A stretch of DNA of 64,000 nt from Volvariella volvacea V23 (GCA_000349905.1 KB722743.1:590228-654227); one strand, 5' to 3'. Shown: positions 46,120 through 57,741, numbered from the stretch's first letter. Numbers and translations: made by a program. The notes: generated from the sequence alone by a model not told the origin.

Positions 46120-46931
46120 TGACTGACTGAACTCTATTCCTTACCGAACCTTCCTCCGCGAACTTCTGTTTTGGAATGGACACCGTATCCGCATACAAAC
46201 TCACGAACTCGTAACCTCACTGATCCGCTTCAGACGTTTTTAGCATACGAACTCTCAAGGACTTTAAATAGCTCGGATTTTTTTGTGATCGCTTTACACC
46301 CCATTCTGCTTATTACATTTCGCCGCGTACCTCTTTATACTTACCTCATGTCCGTAATTACCCTCATGACCCATTACTTCACGTTTATCAAGTGCCATTG
46401 CGCAATCAGAGTGACTTTAGAAGGACTCGGCCGAAGGTCAATCGCTCACAAGGTCCATGGCCAAGACTATCCGTCTCATTCACGTTCAATTTGCCCTGAG
46501 ATTCGACGTCAAGTTTCAGGTTTATGATGAATAGATACCATTTATCCCAAGTCACCGCTCAAACGACATATGCTAACTGCGGTTCCAGTTCACCATATCC
46601 ATTCATGTAATTATCATGAGTTCCTGAGCGTCAGGTGCTATCGGAAGCCGTACGCTCGGAAGGGTGTACCAAGAGAAGCCAGTCAATACATTGTGGTCAT
46701 ACGGTACTCGCCACCGGTTAATGGCTCTGCATGCTCCGCTGGTGTTCAAAAATGGAATTAACTGATAAGTAGTCATAAGTACACAATCCCGTGCCGTCTT
46801 GGTATTAAGTCTACAGCGTTCGAATAGAATAAAACAACGGCTAGCGGAGAGCTGCCAATTCGTGATGCTTCGTTATGGATCTGTTAAAGCTCAAAGGAGG
46901 TCATACGGTGCGTAGAACATCGTTTGGATGA
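46120..46931. other. Convergent intergenic region
   Basis: 3' flanks of the GH5-like gene and of the SNF2 gene. No gene supported. Confidence 0.4.
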
Positions 46932-49900
46932 TCATAGTTGTGGCTTGACATCGCGATCGTGATCGTGATCATAACCATAGAGTTTCGCCGAAGCTTCGTC
47001 AAAGTAATCCTGCATATCCTTCCATGCAAGTGGGTACTTGGCGTAATACTCCTGACAATCGTAGCATCGGAAATAATACGCGGTATCTTGCTGTCCGTAA
47101 TTCAATATTTCACTATCGCACAAGATTAGTTCTAAGCACTGCCCCACGATGACGCAGGTGCATGGAATCCCACTCACAATTCCGGTAGGGTGTCGCCAAT
47201 CGCTTCCATCTCACCCGGAGGAAGACAGTCTTCACACAGCGCAGTAGGGCAAGAACGACATCTAGAGACCGTCATCAACAGCCCGCCATCAATAGCCATC
47301 AACGCATGAGTAGCCAAACTAGTGGTTGAATAAACACCCTGCTCACCTGAAGAGCATCCCACCTGATTCGGCGGTATTGCGTGAACACACGGCACAGTTG
47401 TGTTGCGGGCAAAGGATGCTGGGTTCTTTGTCCAATCTCGCTTGACTTACACCAAGGCATTTCGCATGCATGACTGGGGAATTTTGATGGACGCATAATG
47501 ACGATCGACAGGATTCGTGGGTGTGTCGACCGAATAACAGGGAAATGGAGGCGGTATTATTAGAAAAACCGGTCTTAGTGAGGATATCGGCCAAAGAAGC
47601 TTACCACGAGGACAACGTGTGCAGAGATAAACCTCCCCGCCATCGTGACAGAAGATGCACCAGTCTTCGGATTCGAATTGCGATCTCTTCATCTTTTGAA
47701 CGACGACAGGCTCCTGATCGCGGAACATGTCGTCAGTCGTGCAGCTCATTGAAGCAAAAATAAGCAGAGCAAACCTTTTCAACTTCTGGTGGTGAATCAA
47801 GGATGAACGTCATTCCGCCCATTCTCACCGTCCTGTCCACCCTCGCTCGCTTTTGCAGCTCTTGCCATTCATTCGCGATATCTTTGTGTCTCATCTTTCT
47901 GATCACCTTCCCTTCAAACAACCGACAACTAACTTGTGCAATTCCACTCAGCAGCCTCTTCTCCTCTTCCTCAACCTTGGCCAACAATTCTGCAGAGTTG
48001 GCATTCAACTTGCTCTTGGGGCAATCGGAGGTAATGCCTTCATCCATGTCGAAATCCATCTTATCACTCTTAGCCGAGTCATCAATCTTGAGAGCTTCCA
48101 TGGACACCTGTTCAGGCTCAAGCTCATTCTTAAGCTTCGCATCCTTAACTTCCTCATTAGCCTTCGACTCGACCAAAATCTCCTCAAATCCAGCCTTCAA
48201 AAACTTCTCCAAATCCATCCCGTGCTGTCCACTCCCACTCGACAGCGCGCTACTCCCCCTCTTCAAAATATCCAACAACTCGCTCGAGCCAAGTCCGTTC
48301 TTCTCATCATCATTGCCTGAGCTTTGCTTGTCCGCACCCATGATCTTGATGGACAAGAAGAGCTTCCGCCGGATTCTGTCCAGCATTTGGTCTTCGACGC
48401 TGCCGTGGCAGATGAGCCGGTAGACTTTGACGACTTTCTTTTGGCCCAGGCGGTGTGCTCGTGCGATAGCTTGGAGGTCGTTCTGGGGGTTCCAGTCCGA
48501 GTCGCACATGATCACGGTGGAGGCCTTGGTGAGGTTGATACCTGATTTAGGGATCGAGTCAGTAGCGGCATTGGACATGTGTGAAGAGCACTCACCAAGG
48601 CCACCCGCTTTGGTTGAGATCAGATAAACTTGATATGCTATAGGTTCCATGTGGGGTCAACTCTCCATCGTCGGGAGGCGTATAAACAGATGGAACTCAC
48701 GGGATTTCTCTTGCTGGAACTACGAAAGGCTTAGAACTACGCACATGACAAGAATCAAGGGGAACTTACTAAGCGGATATCTAGGTTACGTCTTGGTCTA
48801 CGAGTGGATCCGTCGAGTCTAGCATAGGGTATTTGTCTAAGGGCCATAAAATCTTCCAATACGTCTAACATCCTATAAAGCACCGAAGTGGTAATGGTAA
48901 GTACTTCACCCTCCTCTGCAGAAGGATCACATACTTTGTCCATTGCTAAGGAGATGGCGCGTCAACTGACCGGTGACACGGGGAGGGGCAAGCACTTACC
49001 GAAAAGATGAGAACACGTTCTCCTTGTGGCAGAATATGCGACAAAAGTTTGTCGATAGCAATAAGCTTTGAAGACGAAGCGATGATATGCTCTCCAATGG
49101 TATACGGTTCTGGCTCCGCGTTGGGTAACATATACGGGCTGTTGATACCACAAATCAACGACGAACAATGGCGCAAAGCGCATATACCAATACTCACTGA
49201 TCGCAAACCTGCCTCAACTGCATCAACAAGTTCATCAACCGTTTCCATTCTACAACAAAAAGTCAGCCAAACCCAAAAAATCATAACGCAATAAACTCTT
49301 ACGATTCCCATTCTTAGTCTGCTTCCCCTCCCCCCGCATCTGATTCTCCAAATGCGAAAACACCTCCCTCCTCCCCTCCTGATACGCACCCTCGCCCTCG
49401 CCAGCCTCCTGCTTAACCTTCACCCCCACCCCACCCTTCCCAAAAATCTGCTCCAAATCCACCGTATCCATCCTCGTCAAAAGCCTATACGTCCAAAACC
49501 TCTGCGCCTCCGTCAGAGGCAAAAACACCGTCATCTCCTCCCGCTCGGGTATATCCTTCTCAATAATACTCTTTGTCCGCCTGATCATGATCGTCGAGAC
49601 GAGCTTCTTGGCGGCGTTGAGGAAGGGTATTTCGTAGGATCCTCGTTCGAGGTTGAAGGCGTTTTTGAAGAGAGCTTCGCTGCGTGGGGTGAAGATGAGC
49701 GGGTAGAGCCAGTGGAGGAGGCCCCAGAGCTCGACGAGGTTGTTTTGGACGGGCGTTCCTGTGAGGACTATACACACTTAGCATTGACATCTCCCAAAAA
49801 TGGCGCCGATGCGCGCTTACTCAGTCTATACATGCTCCCCAAGCCTTGCAAGTCGTGAGATAAGTTCGTTACAGCATTCTTGATCTTGTGTCCTTCGTCC

Positions 49901-51409
49901 AAGACGCAGTATGTCCAACGGTTAGTCTTGATCCAGGCATTTTCAGCGGAATAGGTGTCGTAAGTGGTGAGAACGATGTCCCAGTGTTGGCTTTTGAATA
50001 CGTTCTTCAAGCGTTCGCGTTCGCTATGTGTACCGTGGAATCTGAAGAGCTTCATTGAAGGCAACCAACGTGCCGCCTCCTGTACATGTAGAATATAATT
50101 AGCTTCGCTGGCAGTAGGGGAATGTAAAGACGGACATTTTGCCAGCTAGATAGAACGGAGAGCGGACAAATGACTAGATGCGGATCCATCGAGCCTATCA
50201 AGGGGCATGGCGTCAGCTTTCAAAGCGAACATGAATACGGAAAAGTCTTACCTGTCTCTTTCTCTCTAATGTATGCGAACAAAGATAACGTCTAGCATAT
50301 GTCGTTATTTTATGGTTCTTGGCTAGTTTACCGCCATACCTGAAGCGTCTTTCCAAGACCCATCCTGTGGGAAATCCTTAGTTATTTGTTTCGCAGAGAA
50401 TAATGTATAACACTCACTCGTCGCCCATGATACAGTTCATACCTGCCACCGTCTTGTCATTAATATAACTCGAAGCTATTCAAGAACGGCTCACCGTTTC
50501 TATACATCCAGGCAAGGAACGATAATCCTTGAAGCTAATCCCCGCAACAACAGCAGGCGGATCAAGAGAAGACGCGTCAGTGATCATTCTAACCGATAAG
50601 TGGCAATGAATGTGGCAAAAGATGTGGCAATCCCAGGATATGAACCGAAGCCACCATACCTGATAATCCTTCATTTCGCCACCCTTCACGAGCTCTGGTT
50701 GCATCAAAATTTCTTCATACTCCACGTAACCGTTGTCCAAGCTTTTCCCGCTATGTTGCGGGTGTTTGAGCAGAGTTTCGACCACAGAATCAAAGTGGCC
50801 CGGTGGCAAGATAGGTTCAAGCAGGTCCTTGTGCTTTATGAACCATCGCATTCGCGCCAAATCCCTCGAATCGCGCTTTGCCACAGTTGCCGCTGTTTTC
50901 TGCATGCGGGCTATGAGTACGCGAATGTCGACTCCTGGCGCAATGATTGAGAGTGTACGCACCGCTTTTTGGACGTCCCTCTTTGCCTTCTTGGCTGCAA
51001 TAACAGTTTCTCTCTCGTCAACATCGCCAACAGCAGCCAAAGACCTTTTCTTCCCTGACGCCACAGCATTACCAACTGCGCGTGTTTTCTTCGTCTCGGG
51101 TATCTCGAATGGCTGAGTTGGCTTTCGCGACCGTGAAGAGCGTCTCAGACCATCGGCAGATGGAGCGGTCGAAGTTGGGACGGATTGCCAAACTGGTGTT
51201 GAGGTCAAGGAGCGAGAGGGCATGGCTGTAGAGGGAGGACTCTGGTCGAATTCGACGTTTTCTATATTTACTAGCGCGTCAAATTCAGCGAATTGCTCGT
51301 CTATGGATCTTGAAGGGTCGTGGTAGGAGAAGAACGAGGTGTGAACCGAACTTAGAAAATCGATTTCGTCGTGTTCCGAAGCTCTAGTGGTTCCGGCTGT
51401 GATGGCCAT
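46932..51409 (-). CDS. SNF2-family chromatin-remodelling ATPase with C-terminal PHD-type region
   Basis: Nuclear DNA-dependent ATPase. The ATG at 51409 begins [20 protein letters not shown]. The N-terminal third is charged with the basic patch [20 protein letters not shown]. The ATPase entry is [11 protein letters not shown]. Motifs follow: [116 protein letters not shown] and [20 protein letters not shown]. After a Lys/Glu linker the C-terminus has [40 protein letters not shown] and a final [20 protein letters not shown], which look like PHD-type zinc binding. More than ten introns. The exact subfamily (ISWI, Mit1-like or other) is not settled. Confidence 0.85.
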
Positions 51410-52261
51410 TCTATTTTCCAAGCAAGAATCGAATTAGGACCGAGATGGAATTTAAATGAAGGAAAGAAGGCAGGGGCGTTGTCTGACGCGATGAGGGGGT
51501 TGCGCGTTGAGGCCAAGTATTAAGCGACTGTGGCAACGCGTAATGTCGAAATTCCGCCACGAGCCCCGCGACGCGTCGTGACCGGAAGTTTGCGTCATAA
51601 CAAGCATCACCAAAGCTCAGTTAGGTCGGCCATACATCGAACTGCACGACCAGCAGTCGTCATTGGGCTCTGTATGGGTATCACGTTCACCTGGGCGCAG
51701 TATGATTCTCCAGCCAAGTCTGGGGTGAGGAAGGGATCCAAAGCGGTGAACGCAGCCTGGCGATAGAGTCAGAGCTGTTGAGGATCCAATACAGAAGACC
51801 CCTGGGCATTGGTTCCTTGTGGTATCTATTACGATCAATGCGTGGTTTGGGGTTTACAGTGTGTAGCCCCTGAGCACTCTAACATGCAGTCCCAAAAATT
51901 AATGTTTCAACGAAACAGGCCCCGAAGGCGGCAGCCCTTGCCGCGGTTTGCGACTCGTCGGTTATGAAGAATTCGATTCATTAACCCGAATGGCGAATGG
52001 CCTGCTGAGCCCCTAACTGCAATCGCCAGACCGGGGCGCCTCCTCTTCTCCCTCAGTGGAATCTTTAGGATCAGAGTCTTGTTTATCATTAGAAGCGTAC
52101 TCGAGTAACAGCGTGTATTGATGAACAAAGTATAGAGATCGAGAAAAAACAGTGGCTAAAACACTGGTACACCATTTACTAGGTAGAAGTGCGGATTTGT
52201 TACTATGTCAGTCTCAGAGAAAGTGTTGAAGAGACTTGCCTAATTCACTCGCCATCTGGAT
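51410..52261. other. Intergenic, no gene seen
   Basis: 5' flank of the SNF2 gene and 3' flank of the first CBM1-only gene. No supported coding region. Confidence 0.4.
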
Positions 52262-52679
52262 TCATTCTGCAGTGGGCGTTGGCGTCGTGGTACTAGTTCC
52301 AATTGGTAGGCACCTGTACAATTGCCAATCAAGGCAAGGGACGAATTCCAGAGTGATTGAAACGTACTGGTGCCAAAAGTCGTTCAGTCTAACGCATCCT
52401 GCTCCCGGTACGCCTAAATTTCAAAGATTTGAATCACACGGTATAAGTAGGGTGGAGCGTGGCCCACATTTTGTCTGACATTTTGTGAGTGCGGGATGGC
52501 TTTGAGTAGATCACTTGGTACTTACCTCTCCGGTATGCCCAATACCACCGCCTAAGGAAAACATGTCATATCCAGAATCATTATTGCAGAATTCCCTTAC
52601 ATATACCCCAGAGCGGTACATCGGCTTTAACAACAGTGGACAAGAAAGCAACACCGAATAAAGTGGCGAGGAATTTCAT
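52262..52679 (-). CDS. CBM1-only small secreted protein, copy 1
   Basis: Cellulose-binding module with no enzyme attached. Exons 52679-52601, 52551-52526, 52474-52468 (7 nt), 52413-52368 and 52313-52262 sum to 210 nt, 69 residues. Signal peptide MKFLATLFGVAFLSTVVKA, then DVPLWGICGGIGHTGE, TKCVPGAGCVRLNDFWHQC and LPIGTSTTTPTPTAE. Cysteines at 27, 38, 44 and 54 have the CBM1 spacing 11, 6, 10. Trp24, Phe50 and Trp51 sit where the flat cellulose-binding aromatics belong. The Thr/Pro tail looks like the linker that normally leads to a catalytic domain, but it stops at once. Splice sites are canonical apart from a weak GTGGGC donor after the microexon. Confidence 0.85.
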
Positions 52680-52741
52680 GGCCTTGTTGTTGAAGTTGGG
52701 TAACGACCGGGGACTGAAGGACATAATGCAATCGACCTAAG

Positions 52742-52748
52742 CTTTATA
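52742..52748 (-). promoter_or_regulatory. TATA box of CBM1-only copy 1
   Basis: TATAAAG on the minus strand, about 63 bp upstream of the ATG at 52679. Copy 2 has the same element. Confidence 0.6.
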
Positions 52749-53469
52749 TCATCCACCCTGGGGTCTCCAGCACGGTGAAATTGATGAAGAGTTAGCACTC
52801 ACCACATGCTCCCCCAATGGCTGGTCCATTAACCGTGTCGTCACAAGATGCCACTCGGGTTATACTCGATTGAAATCGTTCCCATATTGAGTACTTGAGC
52901 ACATCGTATCCACCGAAGAGCCTATGAAATTGGTTGGTAGAGCATATGGTAAACAGAAATATCGAATGGTAAGATGACACAGAAGGGCCAGCTGGCCCGA
53001 AGATGTGATTCCAAGTAGTCCAAACCCCTCCCCACCTCCTTCAATCAATCTGAATTTCACCTGATGTATTTACTTATGCGCCGACAATTTTGTGGCCTTG
53101 GGTTGTCCGCTGAACGCCGGTGAAAGGAAAGACAAGCTGTTGAGTCGCATCTCGGGTTTGAGTCACTTTCCCGCGTTTGTGCTTACCTGCAGTCGTTGTG
53201 TTCGAAAATGATTTAAACCCATCAGTGACAACGTGAACCATTCTGCTGGAGGTAATAGGGCATTGAGGGTACATAACTCATTCCGAAAGAATAAAGGCGA
53301 GCTACAAGTCCTCTTAGAAGCGTGAAAGGAATGACTGTATGACCTACCCACATCAGTATCTCTTCAAAGGAGTCCGCTTAGCATCTTTACCCTAATTTCC
53401 AACGTGGTGCTTCGGTTCCGAGTCGAGCTACATACATGTCACCCTTACTTCAAGGTCGGGTTGGGAGTC

Positions 53470-53870
53470 CTTTCAATAATGCCTCCATGGGAAAAACCGC
53501 TTTTGAACAGCACACTTGCCCAAAAATTCGGTCCTCAAGCCCCTTCTCTCTCGACATATCCATCGAGTTCTCTCTACAACATATACTTTTTTCCCCCAAT
53601 CCTCAGCCTATAATTTTACGTACTTCGTGTTCCAAAAACGCAATTCCGAACCTTCGGAAATTTCCAAAGTTGGTGGATGTCCGATACTGAAATCCTGATC
53701 TCATAGGTAATTTGTCAGGCATAAAGCTTGAAAAGGACACGAAATAGCGAAAACCAACGATGTAGGGGTACATGTGGAAGGTATTCAGGGTGTTATCCGC
53801 ATCTTTCCATATTCCATGTCTTCAGATAAGTAAATGCGAAAATCTAGCGCTCTGATGGCCGAGCTAACTT
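53470..53870 (-). pseudogene. Truncated F-box protein remnant
   Basis: Remnant of the F-box gene at 55758-57155. The minus strand retains pieces of its C-terminal half: a FGQVCCSK-like piece near 53510 against LGQVCFSKGILLRRYY, FRRFGIAFLE near 53650 against FPRFGITNLK, and VGFRYFVSFSSFMPDKLPM near 53745 against VGFRYFAPFSSFMLDELPI. Frames are interrupted, internal sequence is missing and there is no F-box, so it cannot make the protein. Confidence 0.65.
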
Positions 53871-53879
53871 TATTCATAG

Positions 53880-54520
53880 TCGATGAGTCCTTCATTTAAT
53901 CCGTCTTTGCGAAGGAATTATTCTGGAATGGGCACTGAATGAGTTTCTTGTAGGTAATTTCTCATTCTCGAATATGAGCTTTGTGTATGACGCAAAGAGC
54001 CAGCTTTTATAGGCTGCCAGCACAAGCATGTTCTTGCCCGATTGGGCAAGGAAGATGGGAGCTCGGTTGGTAGTTCATATTTATGGAGTTCACCAGAAAC
54101 CACGAGATTGAGTCCCTAGAAATGTCTGGTCGCCTCTTCAGATAGACAGAAACAGCTTTACAGACAGATTTACATGATATATGCATATTTCGTGTCTCGA
54201 CGCTCAATCACGTAGGATCGGTACGTATGCAGTTACAATTGGAATAACGCCAGAATCTAGCTTCAGTGTTCGTGTTGAACTTGAACAGCTCAGTAGGTGC
54301 TGCAGAGCACCAAAATTGAAACTCAAAATCAAAACCCATGAGAATAGCTGCTCGCTCGCTATTGAAAACGCTCTGATGAAAACATGCACCGTAAAAAAGT
54401 AAAGGCCTGATAATGAGGAACACAAGCCAAAGTATTGATAACTTCCTAATCCTAAATAGAATTCTTTGGCATATATGGAGAAAATATAGGGGGTGACCTC
54501 ACCTATTTCTTGCAATTTAC
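53880..54520. other. Between duplication units, no gene seen
   Basis: AT-rich, no family motif on either strand. The 130-codon minus-strand frame at 54204-54596 overlaps the last exon of CBM1-only copy 2 and is a shadow. Confidence 0.4.
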
Positions 54521-54935
54521 TATGGTGTGGGAGTTGGTGTCGTAGTAGTAGAAATCGGCAGGCACCTGCACAACCATTAATCGAGATAAAGGACAAAATT
54601 GCAAAGGAATCTGGTGCCTACTGATGATAGAAATCATTATGTTTGACGCATTCCAATCCAGGTTCACCTACATTTTAAAATGAAGATTTGTACAACATAG
54701 TACAAGGAGGACTATGAGTGTGGCCCACATTTCGTCTGAGACCTGTGAGTACGAAGGTGGCTTCAGATGGATGACATCTCCGCCCGGGGGAAGCATTAAA
54801 CCACCGCCTAGGAAAGGATGAGTCGAGAACCATTAATCAATTTAGATTCTCCTTACATAGGCCCCAGACCGGTACGTCGGCTCTGACGACCGTGAATAAG
54901 ACAGCAAAACCTAATAATGGGACGAAGAATTTCAT
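54521..54935 (-). CDS. CBM1-only small secreted protein, copy 2
   Basis: Paralogue of copy 1 with the same five-exon layout: 54935-54857, 54807-54776, 54735-54729 (7 nt), 54667-54622 and 54566-54521, again 210 nt and 69 residues. Signal peptide MKFFVPLLGFAVLFTVVRA, then DVPVWGLCGGLMLPPGGD, TKCEPGLECVKHNDFYHQC and LPISTTTTPTPTP. Cysteine spacing is 13, 6, 10; the first loop is two residues longer and has lost the usual GxTG. Aromatics Trp24, Phe52 and Tyr53 remain. The donor after exon 2 is GTCATC, weak compared with GTAAGT in copy 1, so correct splicing is less certain here. Confidence 0.75.
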
Positions 54936-54987
54936 GGTTGGAATGTGAATGCGAGTAGGATGAAGGATGCTCTTTACTCTGCCTGGA

Positions 54988-54994
54988 CTTTATA
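54988..54994 (-). promoter_or_regulatory. TATA box of CBM1-only copy 2
   Basis: TATAAAG on the minus strand, about 53 bp upstream of the ATG at 54935. Confidence 0.6.
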
Positions 54995-55757
54995 CCGTCC
55001 GGGTCCGAGGCGGTGAAATCGAGGAGCTGAAGAGGCTGTGGATGTTTTCCCCTTTGGTCAATTATTCAACGCGTCACCAAAGTAACTCAATGAATCCGAA
55101 CGTAGCGCGCACTATGTCCTCCTGACACTATTCCCGAATTGAGCCGTTAATTAAGACACGCCCTCCACACCGAAGAGTTAACGCGGATAATTAACGAAGC
55201 ATATGACGAACCGAGAGATAGGACGGCTATATGAGAAAGCCGGAACGCATGTGGGCCAGCTGGATTGGAGGGTGCGATTTCAAAATCCTTTCCACCTCCT
55301 TTCAGCTGTGCCACGCATCCCGAGCTTCATCCAGTGTATTTATTTCCTGCACAACTTGATGTCTTCGAATTGTCCGTTGACGGCGGGTGGAACGGAGGTC
55401 GCACCGTCAAGTCGCATCAACCCACAAATTCGGACTCCAGTACCATAGTACGTGTTTTTTCCGCGTTCTTACTAACCTGCGGGGTTACGGTCGACAACTC
55501 CAGCATTGACCATTTAATATTCAAGCTTGAAGGTATGAAAAAGAGTTTTGATGGAGATAAATGAGACACAAGGGTGCAAAATATCTGTGGGTCCCTCTTG
55601 AGCAAATCGTCCAATGAGCTAGCTGTAGACCTATAGATACCGGCATAATCCAGCGAACTTCCCTCCAAACACTTCGAACGTGGCGTCCCTGCTCGGATTT
55701 ATCTGAAAATGCAACAGGAAAGGTCATACAGACAGACAATGTTCCGAACAGATCCTT

Positions 55758-57155
55758 TCAGTAATATCTCCTTAGCAAAATCCCTTTCGAGAAGCACACC
55801 TGCCCAAGCGTCTTCCAATCCTCCAATAACTCCCCATCCAACTCCCCATTATGAACCGTATCCGTAACATTATTCCTCTCCACAAAACACATTCCGATCC
55901 GCTTCATTCCGCAGTACCCATCATCCCATGATTGTACCCACTCGATGACTGGTTTCAAGTTCGTGATTCCGAATCTCGGGAAACCGCCAATGGTTGGTCC
56001 ATACCTCCTCAGAGTGGAGGCAGGTGTCGTGATGATCGATACTTGTATCCCAACTTCTTGCAGTCTTATGGGTAATTCGTCAAGCATGAAGCTTGAGAAG
56101 GGCGCAAAGTAGCGAAAGCCAACGACAGAGGGGCACATTTGAAGGATGGCAAGAGGGGTGTCCTCATACTCCCCATAATCCACATTCACCGCTGAGCGAA
56201 TGCGAAGATCGAGAATTTGTAGGGCTAGATTCAGATTATTGATAGCGAGCAAATCCTTCATCCAGTCTACCTTCACCACTGCACTACTTTGCCATGTCCA
56301 CAGAACAAGCTCGCGAAGAGGAACAATGTACCGTATTCCACCCTCTTGTTCTGAACCGCGATCGGTGTGGACTTTGCGAATAACCCGAGCGAGGAGCTTT
56401 CTGAAGGTCGCTGGCAATTCACCACACCATCGCAAACATAGCCGGGTCAAACTGGGAAAAGATGAAGGGAGTTCGTTGGGCAGGTCCCACAAACCATACT
56501 CATTGGAGATCTCGAGGTTGGTCAGGTTGCTGCAGACATTTGGACCCAACCCGATGAGCGTCTTTGACACAGAGCGCTGTGGAGCATAACCGACGTTGTT
56601 GCTAAGGATGATGACGGAGGTCAGGTTAGAGAATGTCCTTCGATTTGATTGGAACATCTTGAGAGCATCACTCGGCGCAAGCGTAGATAGGAAATGTTCG
56701 GCGTTTGATAACTGTAGCGTGCGGAGGTTGGTGCATTCGCTTATGCACGCTTGCAAGAGCTCGGCTTCTTGACGACGAGCCTGTTTATCCCCCACGGGCC
56801 ATGACCTGCCTCGACCGTACAAAATGAGGTGGCGGATGAGCTCGGGATGTGCGCGGAATGCCACGAGCTGACGTTCCACTCGCGCTCGGGGTTCAATGAA
56901 AAAAAGGAAAGTAGAGTATAGAATGGGCGTGATGACTTGATACCAGTGCGAACATACGAGCCGGAGCTGAGCTAGGTGCTGGTAGTAGGCAAGGTACTGG
57001 AGTGAGTCGATGTAGATCTTGTGATGTCTAGTAAATAATGTATCTCCCAACAGGTGGTCCATAGGAGGCGGAATGAAGTTCACAATAACGAGGTGCAATA
57101 CTTCGGGCGGGAGATGTGTCCGGGCCATGGCTTGCAGTTGCCTCAAGTCCACCAT
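55758..57155 (-). CDS. F-box-like protein, single exon
   Basis: Probable substrate adaptor of an SCF ubiquitin ligase, of the very large Agaricomycete F-box family. The ATG at 57155 begins MVDLRQLQAMARTHLPPEVL. The F-box spans LPPEVLHLVIVNFIPPP and, after an insertion, LAQLRLVCSHWYQVITPILY then STFLFF. A region of leucine-rich-repeat character follows (NLRTLQLSNAEHFLSTLAP, CSNLTNLEISNEYGLWDLPN, FPSLTRLCLRW, LALQILDLRI). The C-terminus is GQVCFSKGILLRRYY. It is 465 residues without introns. An upstream GTG extends the open frame by ten codons but is not a plausible start. Targets cannot be predicted. Confidence 0.75.
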   Translation of the reverse strand: MVDLRQLQAMARTHLPPEVLHLVIVNFIPPPMDHLLGDTLFTRHHKIYIDSLQYLAYYQHLAQLRLVCSHWYQVITPILYSTFLFFIEPRARVERQLVAFRAHPELIRHLILYGRGRSWPVGDKQARRQEAELLQACISECTNLRTLQLSNAEHFLSTLAPSDALKMFQSNRRTFSNLTSVIILSNNVGYAPQRSVSKTLIGLGPNVCSNLTNLEISNEYGLWDLPNELPSSFPSLTRLCLRWCGELPATFRKLLARVIRKVHTDRGSEQEGGIRYIVPLRELVLWTWQSSAVVKVDWMKDLLAINNLNLALQILDLRIRSAVNVDYGEYEDTPLAILQMCPSVVGFRYFAPFSSFMLDELPIRLQEVGIQVSIITTPASTLRRYGPTIGGFPRFGITNLKPVIEWVQSWDDGYCGMKRIGMCFVERNNVTDTVHNGELDGELLEDWKTLGQVCFSKGILLRRYY

Positions 57156-57159
57156 TGAT

Positions 57160-57741
57160 CCAGAAGTTGCTGGTAATAATGTCACCTTGAGGTAATTGGT
57201 GGGTATATGCAGTTATGAGTACCAAATTCAAAAGCAAAATTCCGTTCACCTACTGGTGCAATGTCTATAAAGTGAACAACTAACGTGAAAATGGGTTCAA
57301 GTTGAGAACGCTGACTCGAAAGAGTCCATTGCGGCACGTGTGACATCATCGTCACAGGCATAATTGTGTCACTTCCTTGTTCAGACAGTGGTCTACAGAG
57401 CATAAAACGTACAACTTGAACGTCCATTAGCCCGCACAAGCGCCAAGTTACATTTACCTATTACTACTCTGAACTATTACAAAAATTACACCTACAAAAA
57501 ATATATGCAGATCGCTAGGAAGCTCGGAGGGAAATATATCAACGAAGCAGGGAGGGGAGGAGGGGATAATAGCAAAAGATCTATATGATAGGTACATAAA
57601 CAACACTTTGCTCGAGACGGATCCATACAACACAACACAATAGTAGTGACGGCGACGCAAAGCACAAGAAGAATGAAACTGAATAATCCATAATCATCAA
57701 TCAGGAAAATCCACAAAAGCCCAGCTCATCTCTCGACCAAT
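57160..57741. other. Intergenic, no gene seen
   Basis: Between the F-box start and the 3' end of the trehalose-synthase-like gene. No supported gene. Confidence 0.4.

Larger units (their letters stand above)
52262..53870. repeat. Segmental duplication, left unit
   Basis: Matches 54521-56200 in order: CBM1-only gene, a spacer of about 800-1100 bp with recognisable shared blocks (53090-53240 against 55370-55520), and the 3' half of an F-box gene. The left unit ends in an F-box fragment. Spacer frames on either strand show no supported gene. Confidence 0.65.
54521..56200. repeat. Segmental duplication, right unit
   Basis: Partner of 52262-53870, containing the second CBM1-only gene, the spacer and the 3' part of the intact F-box gene. 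Confidence 0.65.

Noticed and set aside
47803..48423. 206-codon plus-strand frame
   Set aside because: Antisense shadow of the SNF2 C-terminal linker.
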